64,000 bases of DNA from an uncultured Psychroserpens sp. (GTDB taxonomy: Bacteria > Bacteroidota > Bacteroidia > Flavobacteriales > Flavobacteriaceae). The DNA lies in the NCBI RefSeq assembly GCF_947501425.1, contig NZ_CANMVN010000010.1:1-64000 (forward strand), given 5' to 3'. The notes under the pieces were generated by a model. That model worked only from the letters and a program-made list of their open reading frames with translations, was not told where the DNA came from and did no database searches. The position numbers and the translations under genes are program-made. Positions 11,196-22,166 of this stretch are shown here, one piece after another (the stretch's first letter is position 1; each line of letters opens with the position of its first letter).

Positions 11196-12659
11196 TTATT
11201 TCTGCAACTGCTTTAAAAATTCTTCTACTATTTTATAATCGTCAAAATCGGTACGCTCACCCTTGATTTCCTGATAGGTTTCATGACCTTTTCCTGCAAT
11301 TAAAATGATGTCTTTAGACTTAGCCAATTGGCAAGCTGTTTTGATGGCTTGCTTTCTATCAACAATCGACATGGTCTTTTTAAAATTTTGAGGCTCGACC
11401 CCTTTTTCAATATCTTCAATGATAGTCTCAGGGACTTCACTTCTAGGATTATCACTAGTGAATATCACTTTGGTACTCAAGGCAGAGGCAATATGCCCCA
11501 TTTTAGGTCGTTTGGTCTTATCTCTATCTCCACCGCAACCTACAACTGTAATCAATTCTTCATTATTTGTGCGGATGCTATTGATGGTTTCCAATACATT
11601 TTTAAGCGCATCTGGTGTATGCGCATAGTCAACAATAGCAGTAACTTTCTCTTCGGAAATAAAATATTGAAAGCGACCACTCACGCTCTCCAATTCACTA
11701 ATTAATCGCAGCACCTCAACCTTTTCTAAACCTAACAAATCTGCTGTTCCATAAATAGCTGCAATGTTATAGGCATTAAAACTTCCGATGAGTTTTGTCC
11801 ATAATTCACTTTCATTAAGCTTTAATAGCAATCCACTAAATTCATTCTCTAGAATCTGCGCTTTGTAATCGGCATAGGTTTTTAGTGCGTAAGTATATTT
11901 TTTGGCCTGTGTATTTTGCAGCATTACCAAACCATTTTTATCATCAATATTCACCAATACAAAGGCTTGTTTAGGTAAATTATCAAAGAATGATTTTTTG
12001 ACGTCACGATACTCAGCAAATGTCTTATGGTAATCTAAATGATCATGAGTGATATTGGTAAAAATCCCGCCTACAAAATACAATCCCTCAGTCCTGTATT
12101 GATGAATACCGTGAGAACTCACTTCCATAAAACAAAATTCTACGCCTTCATCATTCATCATCTTCAAATATTTGTTGATTGTCAATGAATCTGGAGTAGT
12201 ATGTGTGGCCTTGTATTCGGTATTATCTACCATAATTCTAACTGTAGATAACAAACCAACTTTATAGCCTGCTTTTTTAAACAATTGGTACAGTAAGGTT
12301 GCAATTGTAGTTTTTCCATTGGTACCAGTAATACCAACGAGTCTTAAATTTCTTGAAGGGTTTCCGTAAAAATTATCAGCCATGTAAGCAAGAGCCTGAC
12401 TTGTATTCTCAACTTCTATATATGTGATTCCATCTTTCAATTGAGCAGGCAACACCTCACAAACGATAGCAATTGCTCCTTGTGCTATGGCTTTATCTAT
12501 AAACTCATGTCCATCTACAATTGTACCTCTTATAGCCACAAACACATCACCATCTGCTACCTGTCGAGAATCAAAGTGCAAAGCATTAACCTCAATACCA
12601 GTGCTTCCTGCCACAGCATTAATAGTAACCTTATATAATATGTCTTTCAGTTGCTGCAT
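11196..12659 (-). CDS. murE: UDP-N-acetylmuramoyl-tripeptide synthetase
   Basis: [38 protein letters not shown]. Confidence 0.96.
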   Translation of the reverse strand: MQQLKDILYKVTINAVAGSTGIEVNALHFDSRQVADGDVFVAIRGTIVDGHEFIDKAIAQGAIAIVCEVLPAQLKDGITYIEVENTSQALAYMADNFYGNPSRNLRLVGITGTNGKTTIATLLYQLFKKAGYKVGLLSTVRIMVDNTEYKATHTTPDSLTINKYLKMMNDEGVEFCFMEVSSHGIHQYRTEGLYFVGGIFTNITHDHLDYHKTFAEYRDVKKSFFDNLPKQAFVLVNIDDKNGLVMLQNTQAKKYTYALKTYADYKAQILENEFSGLLLKLNESELWTKLIGSFNAYNIAAIYGTADLLGLEKVEVLRLISELESVSGRFQYFISEEKVTAIVDYAHTPDALKNVLETINSIRTNNEELITVVGCGGDRDKTKRPKMGHIASALSTKVIFTSDNPRSEVPETIIEDIEKGVEPQNFKKTMSIVDRKQAIKTACQLAKSKDIILIAGKGHETYQEIKGERTDFDDYKIVEEFLKQLQK

Positions 12660-14662
12660 TAGGTTCTTAAAACAATTACTTGGTTTGGTTTTACTTTCAC
12701 GCCTTTATCGACAGACTGAGATCTTATAGTTCCTACGCCTTCCATCTTAACTTTAAGCCCCATATTTTCTAATAATGCCAGTGCATCCATTGCAGGAAGA
12801 CCAACAACATTTGGCATAATCGTTTTATAAGTCTGTGCAATCGTATAGAAAGCCTCGTATTTCTCATCAACTTCTGTATTGACAACTTCTAAAGATTCTA
12901 CCTCATCAATTAGAGGCGTTTCAGTATATATTTTTTGTGCGATTCTTTTAAACACAGGCCCCGAAACGTCTGCGCCATAATATCCAACCTTGGTGCTTGG
13001 TTTGTGTATAACTACAATACAAGAGTATTTAGGATTATCTGCTGGGAAATAACCTGCAAATGATGAAATATATCTCGGGTTTTTAGACCAATCTTCCATC
13101 CAATACTCAGTTCTAGCCGTTCCTGTTTTTCCTGCCATTGAGAAGTTTTCAGAATACATACGACGACCTGTCCCTCTAATAACTACATTTTTGAGTATCT
13201 CTTGAATTTCATTCAAAGTTTTATCTGAACAAATCTTTTGATGAATTACCTCTTTATTAAAAACTTCTATTTCTCTATCAAATTCTTTAACAGCTTTTAT
13301 GAAGCGTGGCTTTATCATTTCACCATTATTAGCTAGAGCGTTATAAAATGCTAAGGTTTGCAAAGGCGTCATTCGCAAATTGTAACCAAAAGCCATTGAC
13401 TGTAAAGCAGCTCTACTCCATTTTTCATGACCTGGTTCAGGTATAAATGGATCACCTTCACCTTTAATTGAAACACCAAGCGGTTCGTGGAGTTTCCAAC
13501 TTTTTAAACGGTTAATAAATTTCTTTGGATTCTCAGAGTAGTTTTCATCAATAATTGTTGCTAAACCGATGTTCGAAGAAACTTCCAATGCACGAGCTGC
13601 AGAAATTTTTCCATAGCCACGTGAATCTGTAATAGGCTTTCTCCTTCTCGGAAACATCTTTGAGCCCAATTTTGTATCTACCACAGTTGATGTGTCAATA
13701 AGCTTATCTTCAAGCGCGGCCATCATGGCCATCACTTTAAATGTAGAACCAGGCTCATGAGACTCCCAAACAGCGTAATTTCTTTTTTCATAATAATTAC
13801 CTTTTTCTGTTCTAGCAAGATTAGTAATCGCTTTAATTTCTCCAGTTTCAACATCCATAACCACAGCACAACCATGCTCAGCCTCGTATTTCTCTAATTG
13901 ACCAAGCAAAGAGTGATGTGCTATATCTTGAATATTAACATCAATAGTAGTATAGACATCATGTCCATCTTGAGGCTCTACCTGATTATAATCTACAATA
14001 GGCTTCCATTGTCCGTTACCAATTTTCTGTTTTAGACGCTGTCCGTTAACACCTCGCAAATACTTTTCTCCAAAAGCACCATCAATACCTGCTCTACTCA
14101 CATTTCCGTCCTCGTCAACGCGCTCATAACCAATAGCCCGCTCGGCAATTCCACCCATTGGATGCTCGCGTCTTGTTGTTTGCTCTACTATGAGCCCGCC
14201 CTTTATTGCTCCAAGCTCAAGCATTGGAAAGTTTCTCAATCTGATATAGTCTGAATAACTAATATTTCTTGCCAATAGGAAATAACGATTCTTGTTGGCT
14301 CGTGCTTTTCGGATGTTTTTCTGATATGTGCTTGAGGGTTTTCCTGAATAAGCTTCAAGAGAGTCTGCTAACGACTTAATGTATTTATTGAAGATTTCCT
14401 CTTTAGGTTGGATGGCATCAATGCGAATATCGTATTTGGGAATTGAAGTAGCTAACAAGCTACCATCTGCGGAATAAACATTACCTCTGTTGGCAGGAAT
14501 TTCTACATTTTTCACTGTTCGCTCTTCAGCAAGGCTTCTGTATTGATCCCCTTGAATGAATTGAATACTGCACAACTTAAACACAACAGCCATCGCAAAG
14601 ACAAACATACTGCCAGCTATGAAATACAATCTGTTTAATATGTTAGTTTCGGTTGTTGCCAA
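12659..14662 (-). CDS. ftsI: Septal penicillin-binding transpeptidase with C-terminal PASTA-like domain
   Basis: EPGSTFKVMAMMAALE (SxxK), SSN, KTGTA motifs; MPNVVGLPAMDALALLENMGLKVKMEGVG PASTA-like end. Confidence 0.95.
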   Translation of the reverse strand: MATTETNILNRLYFIAGSMFVFAMAVVFKLCSIQFIQGDQYRSLAEERTVKNVEIPANRGNVYSADGSLLATSIPKYDIRIDAIQPKEEIFNKYIKSLADSLEAYSGKPSSTYQKNIRKARANKNRYFLLARNISYSDYIRLRNFPMLELGAIKGGLIVEQTTRREHPMGGIAERAIGYERVDEDGNVSRAGIDGAFGEKYLRGVNGQRLKQKIGNGQWKPIVDYNQVEPQDGHDVYTTIDVNIQDIAHHSLLGQLEKYEAEHGCAVVMDVETGEIKAITNLARTEKGNYYEKRNYAVWESHEPGSTFKVMAMMAALEDKLIDTSTVVDTKLGSKMFPRRRKPITDSRGYGKISAARALEVSSNIGLATIIDENYSENPKKFINRLKSWKLHEPLGVSIKGEGDPFIPEPGHEKWSRAALQSMAFGYNLRMTPLQTLAFYNALANNGEMIKPRFIKAVKEFDREIEVFNKEVIHQKICSDKTLNEIQEILKNVVIRGTGRRMYSENFSMAGKTGTARTEYWMEDWSKNPRYISSFAGYFPADNPKYSCIVVIHKPSTKVGYYGADVSGPVFKRIAQKIYTETPLIDEVESLEVVNTEVDEKYEAFYTIAQTYKTIMPNVVGLPAMDALALLENMGLKVKMEGVGTIRSQSVDKGVKVKPNQVIVLRT

Positions 14663-14666
14663 TGTA

Positions 14667-14984
14667 TCAGTTCTGTGATTTTACTTTTATTTTTTTTGGT
14701 GGAATCTCTGAAATTTTAATTCCTTTTTTTGCGACTTTTTTAATAATTGATGATTCCATTTTCAACTTCATCAATTTTGATCTCCCGTCAACAAATGCTG
14801 ATCTATACTCTTTTACTTCATTCTTTAATCTTGCAATCTCATAGACTTTCTGATCGGCACTATGAGAACTTGCTATCATGATAATTGCTAAAACGGAAAT
14901 GAAAATGATAATCCTCCAGTTTTTAAAAGAATCATCACTCACTAAAAACTTACCTCTCAGTATGCTATAAATATTCCTTTTCAT
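14667..14984 (-). CDS. ftsL: FtsL-like cell division protein
   Basis: 105 aa, single TM, coiled-coil; between rsmH and ftsI. Confidence 0.8.
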   Translation of the reverse strand: MKRNIYSILRGKFLVSDDSFKNWRIIIFISVLAIIMIASSHSADQKVYEIARLKNEVKEYRSAFVDGRSKLMKLKMESSIIKKVAKKGIKISEIPPKKIKVKSQN

Positions 14985-15886
14985 AACTTTTCAGCAATAC
15001 GAAGCTTTGCGCTTCTAGCTCTATTATTTTGAGCTATTTCCTCTTTAGTTGGAATTATTAAACCACCAACCTTTTTAAGTGGCACTTCAAAATTCCCAAA
15101 GACATCTCGTTCTGGCTCACCTTCGAACAATCCGTTTCTTATAAAACGTTTAACCAATCTATCTTCCAAAGAGTGATAGGATATTAAGCTCAAACGCCCA
15201 CCTTTTACTAACACCTCAGGCGACTGTTGCAAAAATTCCTTTAAGGCTTCAATCTCCTGATTCACTTCTATTCTGATGGCCTGATATATTTGAGCCAACA
15301 CTTTATTCTCTTTTTTATGATTGAGAAATCTTTTGAGCGCGAGTTTTAATTGTTCGCTTGTTTTAATTTCTCCATCGCGACGCACTTCAACGATTGCTCT
15401 TGCCATTGCTGGCGCTTGCCTTAACTCTCCATACTGAAAAAGCACTTGTCTAATTTGCTCTTCCTCATAATCATTAATCACGTGATAAGCCGACAACTTA
15501 TCGTCTTGATTCATGCGCATATCCAAATCTGCTTCAAACCGTGTAGAGAATCCTCTTTCGGCTACATCAAATTGATGTGAAGACACTCCAAAATCTGCAA
15601 GAATACCATCAACTTGTTTTACACCATAAAACCTTAAAAAGCGTTTGATGTATCTAAAGTTTTCATTGATCAACGTAAATCGCTCATCCTCAATAGCATT
15701 TAAAAGAGCGTCTTTATCCTGATCGAAAGCAAACAACTTTCCTTTTGGTCCCAGATACTTTAATATTTCTTTACTATGACCTCCACCTCCAAAGGTGACA
15801 TCTACATAAACACCATCAGGTTTGATATTCAAACCTTCAACCGTTTCTTTTAGTAATACTGGATTATGATATTCCATCGTCATCAT
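14981..15886 (-). CDS. rsmH: 16S rRNA (cytosine1402-N4)-methyltransferase
   Basis: YHNPVLLKETVEGL, VDVTFGGGGHSKEIL, ISYHSLEDRLVKRF. Confidence 0.97.
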   Translation of the reverse strand: MMTMEYHNPVLLKETVEGLNIKPDGVYVDVTFGGGGHSKEILKYLGPKGKLFAFDQDKDALLNAIEDERFTLINENFRYIKRFLRFYGVKQVDGILADFGVSSHQFDVAERGFSTRFEADLDMRMNQDDKLSAYHVINDYEEEQIRQVLFQYGELRQAPAMARAIVEVRRDGEIKTSEQLKLALKRFLNHKKENKVLAQIYQAIRIEVNQEIEALKEFLQQSPEVLVKGGRLSLISYHSLEDRLVKRFIRNGLFEGEPERDVFGNFEVPLKKVGGLIIPTKEEIAQNNRARSAKLRIAEKL

Positions 15887-16331
15887 CTTGTCCCATCACT
15901 TCTTCGGCCAAATCTGCAAAATCACCTGTTGCATCATCAATAGCTTTCTCGTACTTATCCTTATCCCATATCTCAATGATATTTATTGCTGAAGCAACAA
16001 CGATATCTTTTTTAATTCCAGAAAAAGCCACCAGATCTTTTGGAATGAGCAAACGACCTGCTGCATCCACTTCAACCATTTTCAATCCAGCTGTAAAGCG
16101 ACGAATGAAATCATTGTTTTTCTTCTTGAAACGGTTAAGTTTATTGACTTTTGACATCAAAACTTGCCATTCACTCATTGGATAGAGCTCCAAACACGGC
16201 TGAAATACTGCACGCTTCAAAACAAACCCATTCTGCAAGGCAGGAAGAAGCTGTTTCTTCATGGCAGCAGGAAGCATCAGCCGTCCTTTGGCATCTACTT
16301 TACATTCGTATGTTCCAATTAAAGGGTTCAA
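15864..16331 (-). CDS. mraZ: MraZ transcriptional regulator
   Basis: GTYECKVDAKGRLMLPAAMKKQL; second repeat VEVDAAGRLLIPKDL. Confidence 0.95.
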   Translation of the reverse strand: MNPLIGTYECKVDAKGRLMLPAAMKKQLLPALQNGFVLKRAVFQPCLELYPMSEWQVLMSKVNKLNRFKKKNNDFIRRFTAGLKMVEVDAAGRLLIPKDLVAFSGIKKDIVVASAINIIEIWDKDKYEKAIDDATGDFADLAEEVMGQDDDDGIS

Positions 16332-16380
16332 AATGATTGATTTAGTATCAGTAACGATTAAGATTCAAATATATTGAAAA

Positions 16381-16413
16381 TTTTACCACATTTTACCACT
16401 CTATCCCACTTTT
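16381..16413 (-). promoter_or_regulatory. Candidate MraZ box: three 10-bp-phased GTGG(G/T) repeats
   Basis: Minus strand AAAGTGGGATAGAGTGGTAAAATGTGGTAAAA, about 50 nt upstream of the mraZ start. Confidence 0.7.
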
Positions 16414-16629
16414 GTTGATAAATTTCCATTTAAGTTGGAAATTGAGTCATTAAATTCCCGAATAAACCCTCATAAAAACTTTAGTATCAGTCTTCTAAAA
16501 TCTGTATTTACAATCCCAATTTCATTGTTAACATCTTAAAAGAAACTTTCGATTGTAGTCATAAATTATATGCTCATGTTTTAATTGAAATACCTATATT
16601 TGTTTTTGACCAAAATGACTAACTAGTAC

Positions 16630-17394
16630 ATGGCGCACCGTTTAAAGAAAGAGAAAGACTACAGGTATATTGAAGTTGGAGAAGGCACACCAATAATTGT
16701 GCTTCATGGGTTGATGGGTGGATTGAGTAATTTTGATGCAGTCACAGATTTTTTCAGCCAAAAAGGCTACAAAGTCTTAATTCCGGAGCTACCAATTTAC
16801 ACCATGTCTCTCTTAAAAACCAATGTTAAAAGCTTTGCAAAATACTTATCAGATTTTATAGATTTTAAAGGTTTAGACAATGTTATCTTATTAGGAAACT
16901 CTTTAGGTGGCCATATTGGTTTATACCATACAAAACTATATCCAGAAAAAGTAAAAGCACTAATAATTACAGGAAGCTCAGGTTTATACGAAAGCGCTAT
17001 GGGTGGTGGTTATACAAAACGTGGTGACTATGAAGTGATCAAGAAAAAAGCACAAGAAGTATTTTATGATCCAGCTGTTGCTACCAAGGAAATTGTTGAT
17101 GAAGTTTACGAAACGGTTAATGACAGAAATAAACTCATTAAAACCTTAGCTATTGCAAAAAGTGCCATAAGACACAATATGGGTAAGGATCTTCCAAAAA
17201 TGGTTTTACCAGTTTGTATCATTTGGGGTAAAAATGACACAGTTACTCCGCCTGAAGTTGCAGTAGAATTTAATCAGCTTTTACCAAATTCGGATTTATT
17301 TTGGATTGATAAATGTGGTCATGCAGCTATGATGGAGCATCCTGATGAGTTTAACCAAATCCTTCATGATTGGTTATCCGCTAAGAAATTATAG
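16630..17394 (+). CDS. Alpha/beta fold hydrolase
   Basis: IVLHGLMGGLSNF, LLGNSLGGHIGL (GxSxG), C-terminal GHAAMMEHP. Confidence 0.93.
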   Translation: MAHRLKKEKDYRYIEVGEGTPIIVLHGLMGGLSNFDAVTDFFSQKGYKVLIPELPIYTMSLLKTNVKSFAKYLSDFIDFKGLDNVILLGNSLGGHIGLYHTKLYPEKVKALIITGSSGLYESAMGGGYTKRGDYEVIKKKAQEVFYDPAVATKEIVDEVYETVNDRNKLIKTLAIAKSAIRHNMGKDLPKMVLPVCIIWGKNDTVTPPEVAVEFNQLLPNSDLFWIDKCGHAAMMEHPDEFNQILHDWLSAKKL

Positions 17395-17424
17395 TTCTGT
17401 AACTACTAACTTTTAAGAACTATC

Positions 17425-18033
17425 ATGATTATAAAAACTGCAGAATTTGTAATAAGTAATTCTGATGTGGACAAATGTCCAAAGGATCAGATACCAGAGT
17501 ATGCCTTTATTGGTCGTAGTAATGTTGGCAAATCCTCATTGATCAACATGCTCACTAATCATAAAAATTTAGCAAAGACTTCTGGCAAACCTGGAAAAAC
17601 ACAACTCATCAATCATTTTTTAATCAACAAAGAGTGGTTTTTGGTAGATTTACCAGGTTATGGTTATGCCAGAGTTTCTAAAACAGCAAAAAAGAAATTT
17701 CAAAAGTTTATCACAAACTATTTTGAAAAACGGAGACAACTGGTTTCAGCATTTGTTCTGGTAGATGTAAGACACGAGCCTCAAAAAATTGATTTAGAGT
17801 TTATGGAATATTTAGGTGTTAATCAAATTCCGTTCTCTATCATATTTACAAAAGCTGATAAATTAAAACCTATGGCTATTGAGCGAAATGTAACAAATTA
17901 TTGCCAAGAGCTACTTAAAACATGGGAAGTTGTTCCTAACTATTTTGTCACATCCTCTTCAAAAGCTATTGGTAGAGATGATGTATTACAATTTATAACA
18001 GACACCAATACAGAAATTGAAGCAATGCGTTAA
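17425..18033 (+). CDS. engB: Ribosome biogenesis GTPase EngB/YsxC
   Basis: FIGRSNVGKSSLINML, KPGKTQLINHF, LVDLPGYGYARV, FTKADK. Confidence 0.97.
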   Translation: MIIKTAEFVISNSDVDKCPKDQIPEYAFIGRSNVGKSSLINMLTNHKNLAKTSGKPGKTQLINHFLINKEWFLVDLPGYGYARVSKTAKKKFQKFITNYFEKRRQLVSAFVLVDVRHEPQKIDLEFMEYLGVNQIPFSIIFTKADKLKPMAIERNVTNYCQELLKTWEVVPNYFVTSSSKAIGRDDVLQFITDTNTEIEAMR

Positions 18034-18044
18034 TTTAAATAATC

Positions 18045-18851
18045 TTGAAAGTTAATTTTCTTATTATTGGAGCAGCTAAATCAGCCACTACTAGTTTAAG
18101 TAATGCGCTAACAATGCATCCTGAGGTCTGTTTTAGCAATCCTAAAGAGCCTCAGTTTTTCAGTAAAAATGATTGGAGAGCACACCTTACGAGCTACCAT
18201 TCTCAATTTGCAAAAAAAGCAAAATTATACGGAGAGGGTTCTACTAATTACACCAAGTATCCGTCATTTAATACCAATATTCATGATGACATCTATGAGT
18301 ACAATCCAGACATGAAACTCATCTATATTATGCGTCATCCTATTGAAAGAATCATTTCTCATTACATTCACTCATACAACAGAGGTTATGAGACTTCTAA
18401 GCCAATTGATGATGCTATTATGTCTAATCCACATTACATCAATATTTCTCGCTATGCTATGCAGATAACACCATATATTGAACGGTTTGGACGTGACAAA
18501 ATATTACTCTTGTTCTTTGATGATTTTATTTCGAAACCTCAAGAGGTTTTAGATCGAACATTTAAGTTTCTAAACGTAAATTCTATAACCGTTGACAAGA
18601 ATGACCTAGATAGTAATAAAAGTTTCAATAGAAGTGTGTTACATTATAAATATGATCACCCGAAAACGCTTTCAGAAAAACTCAAAAAGGTTGGATTGAT
18701 TATTAAAAATTACTTTAACTCAGACTTCATAAGTTCAAAGCCTCAAATTTCAGAAGCAACAAAAGCACACATCATCAATAGTGTAAAAGCTGATATTTCT
18801 GTTATTGAAACACTTACCAAAAGAGATTTATCGCATTGGTTAGATTATTAA
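18045..18851 (+). CDS. Sulfotransferase family protein (TTG start in the track)
   Basis: NFLIIGAAKSATTSLSNAL 5'-PSB-like loop; YIMRHPIERIISHYIHSY 3'-PB-like motif. Confidence 0.85.
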   Translation: MKVNFLIIGAAKSATTSLSNALTMHPEVCFSNPKEPQFFSKNDWRAHLTSYHSQFAKKAKLYGEGSTNYTKYPSFNTNIHDDIYEYNPDMKLIYIMRHPIERIISHYIHSYNRGYETSKPIDDAIMSNPHYINISRYAMQITPYIERFGRDKILLLFFDDFISKPQEVLDRTFKFLNVNSITVDKNDLDSNKSFNRSVLHYKYDHPKTLSEKLKKVGLIIKNYFNSDFISSKPQISEATKAHIINSVKADISVIETLTKRDLSHWLDY

Positions 18852-19942
18852 GACTTCACGTCTAAAGCATCTCTGAGCGCATTACCAATAAGCATAAAAG
18901 CCATAACTAAGATCATAATACACAATCCTGGTATTAGTGCTAAATAAGGTTTTCCCAGAATGATATAATTGTAATGGTCTTTAATCATTGCTCCCCAACT
19001 TGCCATTGGAGGTTGCGCACCAATACCTAAAAAACTCAGTCCGCTTTCAATTAAGATTGCTGCTGCAAAATTGGCTGCAGAAATAACAATAATTGGTGCC
19101 ATAATATTAGGCAAGATATGCTTAGTTATGATTCTATAATCGTTAAATCCCAAAGCTTTAGCTGCAGTAACATATTGCATTTCTTTGGCACTTATTATCT
19201 GACCTCTAACTACTCTTGCCACCTCAACCCACATTGTTAAACCTACTGCAATAAAAACTTGCCAAAACCCCTTATCAAGTGCTAATGTAATTGCAATAAC
19301 TAGAAGCAGTGTTGGAATGGACCAAGTGACATTGATAATCCACATAATTAATGCGTCAGTCTTTCCGCCATAATATCCTGCTATACTTCCCATAAAAATA
19401 CCAATGAGCAAAGAGATCAATACAGCAACAAATCCAATTGTAAACGATATTCTAGAGCCAATAAGAATTCTGCTTAATAAATCTCTTCCATACTTATCTG
19501 TTCCGAATAGAAAGGTTTTTGTTTCAATAAAAGGTTTGTAGTCTTGATTGGGAAACACATTTAATTCTATGGTCTTACTAACTCCTACAAGACCATCAGA
19601 GGCGTATTCTGTATAATGTAATTGATCATTTTCTATTGAATATTCTGAAATTGGAATTTCCTGATCTGTATTCTTTTTCCCAAATAACAATCTAGAGACC
19701 AAGCTTTGATCATCGACAATTTCAGAAGGAATTCTAAGCATTTCAACTTCAAATCCTGGTCGTTGTGAATGTATGGATAAATGCATTTGATTTGCATTTT
19801 GGGAATTATCTGGAGCAATGACATAAGCGAACAACGCTATAAGACCAATAAGAGCTATTAGCCAAAAACTCAAAACGCCCCAAAAGTTTTTCTTAAACTT
19901 TCGGAGCGCTAATTGTGTTAATGAGTCGCTTGATTTACTCAT
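18848..19942 (-). CDS. OppC/DppC-type ABC transporter permease
   Basis: GTDKYGRDLLSRILIGSRISF; EMQYVTAAKALGFNDYRIITKHILPN EAA-type loop. Confidence 0.9.
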   Translation of the reverse strand: MSKSSDSLTQLALRKFKKNFWGVLSFWLIALIGLIALFAYVIAPDNSQNANQMHLSIHSQRPGFEVEMLRIPSEIVDDQSLVSRLLFGKKNTDQEIPISEYSIENDQLHYTEYASDGLVGVSKTIELNVFPNQDYKPFIETKTFLFGTDKYGRDLLSRILIGSRISFTIGFVAVLISLLIGIFMGSIAGYYGGKTDALIMWIINVTWSIPTLLLVIAITLALDKGFWQVFIAVGLTMWVEVARVVRGQIISAKEMQYVTAAKALGFNDYRIITKHILPNIMAPIIVISAANFAAAILIESGLSFLGIGAQPPMASWGAMIKDHYNYIILGKPYLALIPGLCIMILVMAFMLIGNALRDALDVKS

Positions 19943-19943
19943 T

Positions 19944-22166
19944 TTAATTTTTTACAGACGTGGCTACCTTTTTAATTTCATAAGTCATTTTGAGGTCATT
20001 AAGTACATTCAAAGCTTCCTCAATATATACATCTTTACTAAGACTTACATGCCAACGCTTACGTTTTTCTCTTAAAACCGAATCTTTATCCATTAGTTCA
20101 ATCTCATATGGTAATGATTGGAAAGTTAAATTTGTTTTATAATCTGATAACTTTTCAAATCGCTTAGATTCTTCTTCATTACTTTCAAGAGCCTTTTTGT
20201 AGTCTTCGTAGTTAAGTGAGTAAATTTCTCTATCTCTAATTTTCTTTACCCATTGTGCATTGGCATCGATAAGCTTTAACTGCTCATTGTTTGCCATTCG
20301 CTCTTTACTCTTAGCAATAGTAGTATCATAATCGTAATAGCTTCCCCATAGTTTATAGTCTACTGGATCTATTTTATCCCAAGGCAATGGATTTTCCTGA
20401 TCTTTCTCTCCAATATCGATATAACTGTAACGATCTGGTACGACAACATCACTTTTAACACCTTCTAACTGTGTAGAGCCACCGTTAATTCTATAGAATT
20501 TTTGGGTAGTAAACTTTAAAGCTCCCATATCTCCGTTACTATTTTGTCTGACAATTCGGTTAAGGTCCAATACATTTTGCACAGTTCCTTTTCCGTAGGT
20601 TTGCTTACTTCCAATAACTATGGCTCTTTTATAATCTTGCATAGCAGCTGCTAAAATTTCAGAAGCAGAAGCAGAAAGCTCATTTACTAATATTACTAAT
20701 GGACCATCCCAAACAATAGATCTGTCTTTATCTCTAAGGACTTCTTTTGGCTCTCCTGCTGTCTTCACTTGTACTATTGGTCCTTCATCGATGAACAATC
20801 CACCCATATCAACAACAGTTTGTAGAGATCCTCCTCCATTATTTCTTAGGTCTAGAACCAATCCTTCAACACCTTCAGATTTTAATCTTTCAATTTCCAA
20901 CTTAATATCAGAGGCTGCATTTCGTTTGTTATAATCTTCAAAATCAACATAAAACTTTGGTAAGTTAATAACACCAAACTTCTTATTGTCTTTAATTACT
21001 GTTGATGATTTTGCATAGGTTTCTTCAAGCTCAACGATATCTCTTGTAATTGTAATATCTTCTATTTGGCCATCTACTTTTTTCAAAGTAAGTGTGACAT
21101 CAGTACCTTTTGGGCCTTTTATAAATTTGATAGCATCGTCTAAACGCATGCCAACAATATTGATTCCTTCATCTTCATTTTCTTGTCTCACTTTGACGAT
21201 TTGATCACCAACTTCTAATTCATTTTGTCTCCAAGCCGGACCACCACTAATGATTTCGTTAACGATAATCGCATCCATTTTTTTCTGTAGTCTTGCTCCA
21301 ATACCTTCAAAATTACCAGACATGGCTACATCAAAACGATCTTTATCTTCTGGAGCAAAATAGAATGTATGCGGATCAAACTCTTCAACAATTGCGTTGA
21401 TGTAGACAGCAAACCAATCTTTGCGTTGTCTGTCATCAATAAAATCATAAAGCTCATCAAGAGATCTTTCAGTAGCTTCTCGTGCTTCTTCTTCTAATTC
21501 GCTTAATGATTTTTTTACTTTCACATTTACAGCCTTTCCAGTTGATTTCTCAAGGTCAATATCACTATTTCCAGTTGAGGAATAATCAGCATTATTTGAA
21601 TTTTTCTGATCAGAAATAAGATCATCATAATTAGCAATGGTTGAGAATTTAAGCTGTTTTCTCCAGCGTTCTTTCATTTCCTTTTTTGAATCTACATAAT
21701 CTAAATCTTCATAATCAGTAGAAAACTCCTCTACTACAGAAAAATCAAAAGGTTCAGATAGTACATCCTTGTAAATTTCTTTTGATTCTTCGATTCGCTT
21801 CAATAATCGGTTATGAGTTAGATTGAAAAATGAAACATCGTAAGCTTTAAGCTGATCGTCAATTTGGTCTTTGTAAGCTTCAAATTCTTTGATATCTGAG
21901 GCATGGAAATAACGTTTAAAAGGATCTAATTGCTCGAGATAATCATCAAAAACTTCCTCAGAAAAACGGTCATTAAGATCTTGAGGGTTAAAGTGCCCTT
22001 CTTCTAATACATAAGTGATTAACTGAATGAGCAGCTTATCTTTATTTGGGTCTTGAAATTTTTTAGTTGTAAAACTGCACGAGGCAAAAGCTAAAAGTAA
22101 AACTAATAGCAGCAGTTTATAATTCCTCTTCATCATATCTGTAATTTTTTTTGTTATAAAACGCAT
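19944..22166 (-). CDS. prc: Carboxy-terminal (tail-specific) S41 protease with PDZ domain
   Basis: DPHTFYFAPEDKDRF, PDZ, LRNNGGGSLQTVVDMGGLF, ELSASASEILAAAMQDYKRAIVIGSKQTYGKGTVQ. Confidence 0.95.
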   Translation of the reverse strand: MRFITKKITDMMKRNYKLLLLVLLLAFASCSFTTKKFQDPNKDKLLIQLITYVLEEGHFNPQDLNDRFSEEVFDDYLEQLDPFKRYFHASDIKEFEAYKDQIDDQLKAYDVSFFNLTHNRLLKRIEESKEIYKDVLSEPFDFSVVEEFSTDYEDLDYVDSKKEMKERWRKQLKFSTIANYDDLISDQKNSNNADYSSTGNSDIDLEKSTGKAVNVKVKKSLSELEEEAREATERSLDELYDFIDDRQRKDWFAVYINAIVEEFDPHTFYFAPEDKDRFDVAMSGNFEGIGARLQKKMDAIIVNEIISGGPAWRQNELEVGDQIVKVRQENEDEGINIVGMRLDDAIKFIKGPKGTDVTLTLKKVDGQIEDITITRDIVELEETYAKSSTVIKDNKKFGVINLPKFYVDFEDYNKRNAASDIKLEIERLKSEGVEGLVLDLRNNGGGSLQTVVDMGGLFIDEGPIVQVKTAGEPKEVLRDKDRSIVWDGPLVILVNELSASASEILAAAMQDYKRAIVIGSKQTYGKGTVQNVLDLNRIVRQNSNGDMGALKFTTQKFYRINGGSTQLEGVKSDVVVPDRYSYIDIGEKDQENPLPWDKIDPVDYKLWGSYYDYDTTIAKSKERMANNEQLKLIDANAQWVKKIRDREIYSLNYEDYKKALESNEEESKRFEKLSDYKTNLTFQSLPYEIELMDKDSVLREKRKRWHVSLSKDVYIEEALNVLNDLKMTYEIKKVATSVKN

